A stretch of DNA of 64,000 nt from Rosa chinensis (taxonomy: Eukaryota; Streptophyta; Magnoliopsida; Rosales; Rosaceae), in contig NC_037093.1 in NCBI RefSeq assembly GCF_002994745.2, forward strand, positions 48,774,384 to 48,838,383, read 5' to 3'. The position numbers and the translations under genes are program-made. Under the pieces are notes generated by a model, which saw only the letters and a list, made by a program, of their open reading frames with translations, did no database searches and was not told where the DNA came from. This document shows, in pieces, positions 60,940 through 64,000 of this stretch (position 1 is its first letter; every line of letters begins with the position of its first letter).

Positions 60940-63748
60940 TGTGATGCCCCGGAAATTCATAATTATTTTCTGAGGATTTTTCCAGAATTAATTTTATAAC
61001 TATTGGACGGTTTCGTGGCTCGTGGATGGAGCGGAAGTGTTTCGGGCGAATAATTAATTGAAGAATATGGTTTTAGGGGGGTTGCCAAAGGTTGACTTTT
61101 TATTCGTTGGGATTCTCCGAAGACTTCCTTCACAAAAGTTGTAGAGCGCGTCGATACGAGTTCGTGGACATGTGGATCGCGAGAATCGGAGTTCGTATGA
61201 GGAAGTTATGGCTATTGGAAAAAGTTTCCATTTTAGTATATATAGGAAAAATCAGAAATATATTTTCATTTCCTCATTTCCTTTTCCGGAAGCCTTTTTT
61301 TTCTCTCTCTCTTCTCTCTCGTCCGCTCCCTCAGTATCGAAGAAAACCGCCTGACCCGACCCGAACCCGGCCAATCCGACCCGACTTTTCCGGCCAACTG
61401 CGGCGGTCTCCGGCCTTGAAACTTGGCCAGCAGGGTCGTCTCCTCCGTCTGGTCGTCCCTCTGGTATTCTCTTACGGCGATTCTCCGTCTCGGTGGCAGT
61501 TCAAGGCGGTGCAGACTGGAGAAATCGGACCCGACCGGAAAACACAGTTCCGACGTCGGCACGGCTTCGATTTTCTTGGGTTGAGTTCAGAACAAGCTCG
61601 CCGATCGATCCTTGGTGGTTGTTTGGATCGATTCACGTGAAACTTCGATCAACTCGGATTGGATCACTGTTCACGGCTTGTGAGGTAGTTTTCGATCCCT
61701 TAGGCTTGTTTTCTGACTTCGATCCAGTTATGAGAATTCACAAGCATGCTTAGATGAAGCTTTTTGATGTTGGGAGTTTTGTGAAATAATGAGTTTTTGG
61801 CCGGCGGCGGTGCACCACCGTCTGTGGCGGTGTTCCGGCGGTGTTCCGGCCACTTAAGGAACTGTTTTTGGTATTATATATGTTCTACTCGTTGATACGA
61901 GCGTTTCGATATATAATATGCAAATTTTGGAGTTCGTATGGAATTGTTATGATTTTTGCAATTTCATACCGATCGATTATTCTATCCGTGAGGATTTGAG
62001 CGTCCGATCGACTTGTGGTTTGGTCACATCGATCGTGGACGTATTCCAGAGACTTCGGGAGGTCTCGGATGTGGTTTTGCCTCGATTGGCGCCACTTTGG
62101 GGGATTTTAGTTCAAAACAGGGGTTTCGGACTTAAAATTGGTTATGAATCGTTACTGATTTGAGATCATTGGTGAATAGGTGCTTCTAGAAGGTGAATTG
62201 GACGAGTTGTTGGTGATAGTGTACTAGTTCGGTTCTGTATAGAAGACGCAGCGGGATTCAGAGGTGAGTAATCTCACGAAGTTCATTTCACGAACGGGAA
62301 TACCCTTATTATTTTGAGAGTTATTTAGTTAACTGCAAACTATAGATGGTATTAGTGGCACTTTAGAGTAGATGATTACGTGTGTGTATATATATATTAT
62401 GGGATGTATATATATACATACGTATTCATGTATTAGTAGATATATGTTTACGTGAAATATATATGTTTTGGTGGTTTGTGGATTTATGAAAACAATGTGC
62501 ATGAAATGATGCTTTTTATTGTTTTGGGGTGTGGCTTTTGGAAAACAAATGATTTGTGGAAATGATTGATTTCGATTTGTTTTGAAAAGCGTTGAGATTT
62601 GAGAAAAGTGTTGAGATTTGGGTATGAAAACAATAGGCATGAATTGATGCTTTTTATTGTTTTGTGTTATGGCTTTTTCGGAAAACAATAATTATGGAAA
62701 TGTTGATTTCGATTGTTTTCAAAAGCGTTGTGATTTGTGTAACATTTTGGGTCCAATGCGACTCCTTTAATGTTTTGCTCCAAGGGACATTGCGGCCCGA
62801 GGATCGAAGGTCTGAGACCTTGGGCAGAATACCAGGTGACCACGTCTTTGGCCGGACGAGTGGTTACGTTTTTCAGTTAGAGCTCTAATCTGTCTGCCGT
62901 ATAGGTAATTCATGGGGTAACGGGAATTGGTTATTTACAACTCATGACATTACGTATTTTTAGGGAACAAGGTGTGAGTTGCTTCCTTATTAATGGTTTT
63001 TAAGGGGACAAGGTGTGAGTTGTTTTCCTTATTAACGTTTTGATCGAAATCAAGGTGTGAGTTGCTTTCTAGGGTACGCTTATGGTACAACTGATAGAAT
63101 TCAAGGTGTGCGTTGTTTTCTATGTTTTATTGATAGAATTCAAGTGTGGGTTGTTTTCTATGTTTCGTTTTAAAAGGAAACAAGGTGTGAGTTGCTTTCT
63201 TTTATTTCGATTTGAAAGGAAATTAAAGTGTGAGTTATTCTCCTTTATTTCGTGTTTTAAGGAATCAAAGCGTGAGTTGTTTTCCTTATTTTTGGCGTGA
63301 GTTGTGTGTGGTTTGAGTTACTCATACGGGCTTGCAAAAGCTTATACCGGGTTTGTTGTGTGGCAACCCGGTACACTATTCAAACGGTGTAGGGGTTAAT
63401 CCTGCAGGTTAGGATAATCGGGGCTGAAGCGGAGGTAGCGCCTTTGCGGTTTTACGGTAGGATGCCATTTTTGTAACTTTACCGTTGATTAAGGACTTCC
63501 GTTGTATAGTTACTCTGAGCTGCATTTACGTTTTATTTTGTTGTTGACAATCTATTTCGTAAGCATTGTAATATATAACTCTATGGAGCGAGTTTATATT
63601 AACTTTGAGGGTTCAGGGCATCAATATCTGTGTAAGTTAAAGGGAAAAAGATTCCAGGTATTTTGTATTGATGACTGGACGTTCACGCATATATAATTAT
63701 GGGGTTATATATATCGATTTTCATGTGTGTAAAATCAGGGGCGTGACA
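60940..63748 (+). repeat. Gypsy 5' LTR
   Basis: The first 400 bases align with the reverse complement of 20,050-20,455 and more weakly with that of 37,900-38,206. Its 3' third carries a tandem array at 62,965-63,310. Confidence 0.88.
62965..63310. repeat. Tandem 'caaggtgtgagttg' array
   Basis: About nine diverged copies, period near 40 bases, each with 'caaggtgtgagttg' followed by 'ctttcctt' or 'ttttctat' type sequence. Confidence 0.8.
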
Positions 63749-63751
63749 GTT

Positions 63752-63763
63752 TGGTATCAGAGC
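63752..63763 (+). other. Primer binding site, initiator tRNA-Met
   Basis: TGGTATCAGAGC, three bases after the LTR end. Confidence 0.9.
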
Positions 63764-64000
63764 GTAAGGTGCATATTTGGTGATAATCAATACTCCTCGA
63801 GTGATGGCCCGTCTGCAGCGGATCCCCATCTGATGCTCTTCGGTATTGATATAGTCATTGGGTATGCAATGAGCATTGGAATGTGAGTTTTCGGGGTAGT
63901 GTTGGCTTAGTGAACAAAGTGTAGGAGCTTAAGGTAGCTTCTAGGAGTTATAGTCTTTTGAGGAATGAGGACCTTTAGATTTAACTCTTGTTTACGTAGG

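Larger units (their letters stand above)
60940..64000 (+). mobile_element. Ty3/Gypsy long-LTR element, 5' part, cut by the window end
   Basis: LTR 60,940-63,748 (2,809 bases), TGTGATGCCCC...GGGGCGTGACA, so the ends are near-perfect inverted repeats. Directly after it, 63,752-63,763 reads TGGTATCAGAGC, complementary to the 3' end of initiator tRNA-Met: the primer binding site. Internal sequence 63,749-64,000 is untranslated leader so far. LTR length and primer suit a Tekay/Del-type chromovirus, which is inference because no pol is in view. Open frames within the LTR, including 61,092-61,640, are not proteins. Confidence 0.88.

Noticed and set aside
61092..61640. 182-codon frame in the right-hand element
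   Set aside because: Lies inside the LTR, GC-rich low complexity, no homologous frame kept in the related LTRs.

Overview
The window is nuclear DNA of a flowering plant: genes have GT-AG introns, it is AT-rich outside exons, and it is dense in plant-type LTR retrotransposons, LINE remnants and MITEs. The gene set (S-protein homologs, an NRG1-type NLR, a PIF bHLH factor, RPT2) indicates a eudicot; from the feel of the genes and repeats I infer a rosid, possibly Rosaceae, but this is not proven from the sequence.

Left part (1-39,700). A tandem family of small secreted S-protein homologs (SPH, Plant_S1 family) lies at 374-817, 7,769-8,212 and 21,663-22,106. All are on the plus strand, intronless and 147 aa, and they share promoter and 3' flank. 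A fourth, broken and more divergent SPH-like copy lies at about 33,825-34,990 and is split by a hAT element. The repeat unit was torn open by later insertions: polyA retroposons with target-site duplications (1,330-2,386; 29,436-31,762; 31,950-33,651), MITEs (2,668-2,996; 35,464-38,533), a terminally intact but coding-dead Copia element (22,963-29,121), a second related Copia remnant (about 14,490-21,141) interrupted by a solo Gypsy LTR (17,607-20,455), another solo LTR (35,481-38,206) sitting inside a MITE, and a probable third solo LTR (9,243-9,881). A long GC-rich minisatellite (about 12,505-13,345) lies in an unclassified retroelement-like stretch.

Right part (39,800-60,900) is gene-rich. 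RPT2, a 26S proteasome base ATPase (39,985-43,130, plus, 6 exons, 446 aa), converges with an RPW8/NRG1-type helper NLR (44,020-47,147, minus, 5 exons, 801 aa). After a 1.4 kb hAT-like element comes a HIT-zinc-finger (ZNHIT3/Hit1-like) gene (51,157-53,866, plus, 8 exons, 143 aa) with an internal exon-plus-intron duplication. Next is a phytochrome-interacting bHLH factor, PIF4-like (55,988-58,912, minus, 7 exons, 510 aa). All intron/exon structures were built by hand from splice signals and reading-frame continuity.

The right edge (60,940-64,000) is the 5' LTR of a long-LTR Ty3/Gypsy element followed by an initiator-tRNA-Met primer binding site; the element runs out of the window. It is related to the two antisense solo LTRs further left.

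The plus-strand SPH cluster is the likely fast-evolving locus. The right-hand genes are ordinary conserved genes without operon-like linkage. I found no convincing new biochemical system; the strongest unusual signals are the transposon stratigraphy defined by exact target-site duplications, the co-defective Copia lineage, the SPH array and the intragenic duplication in the HIT-finger gene.
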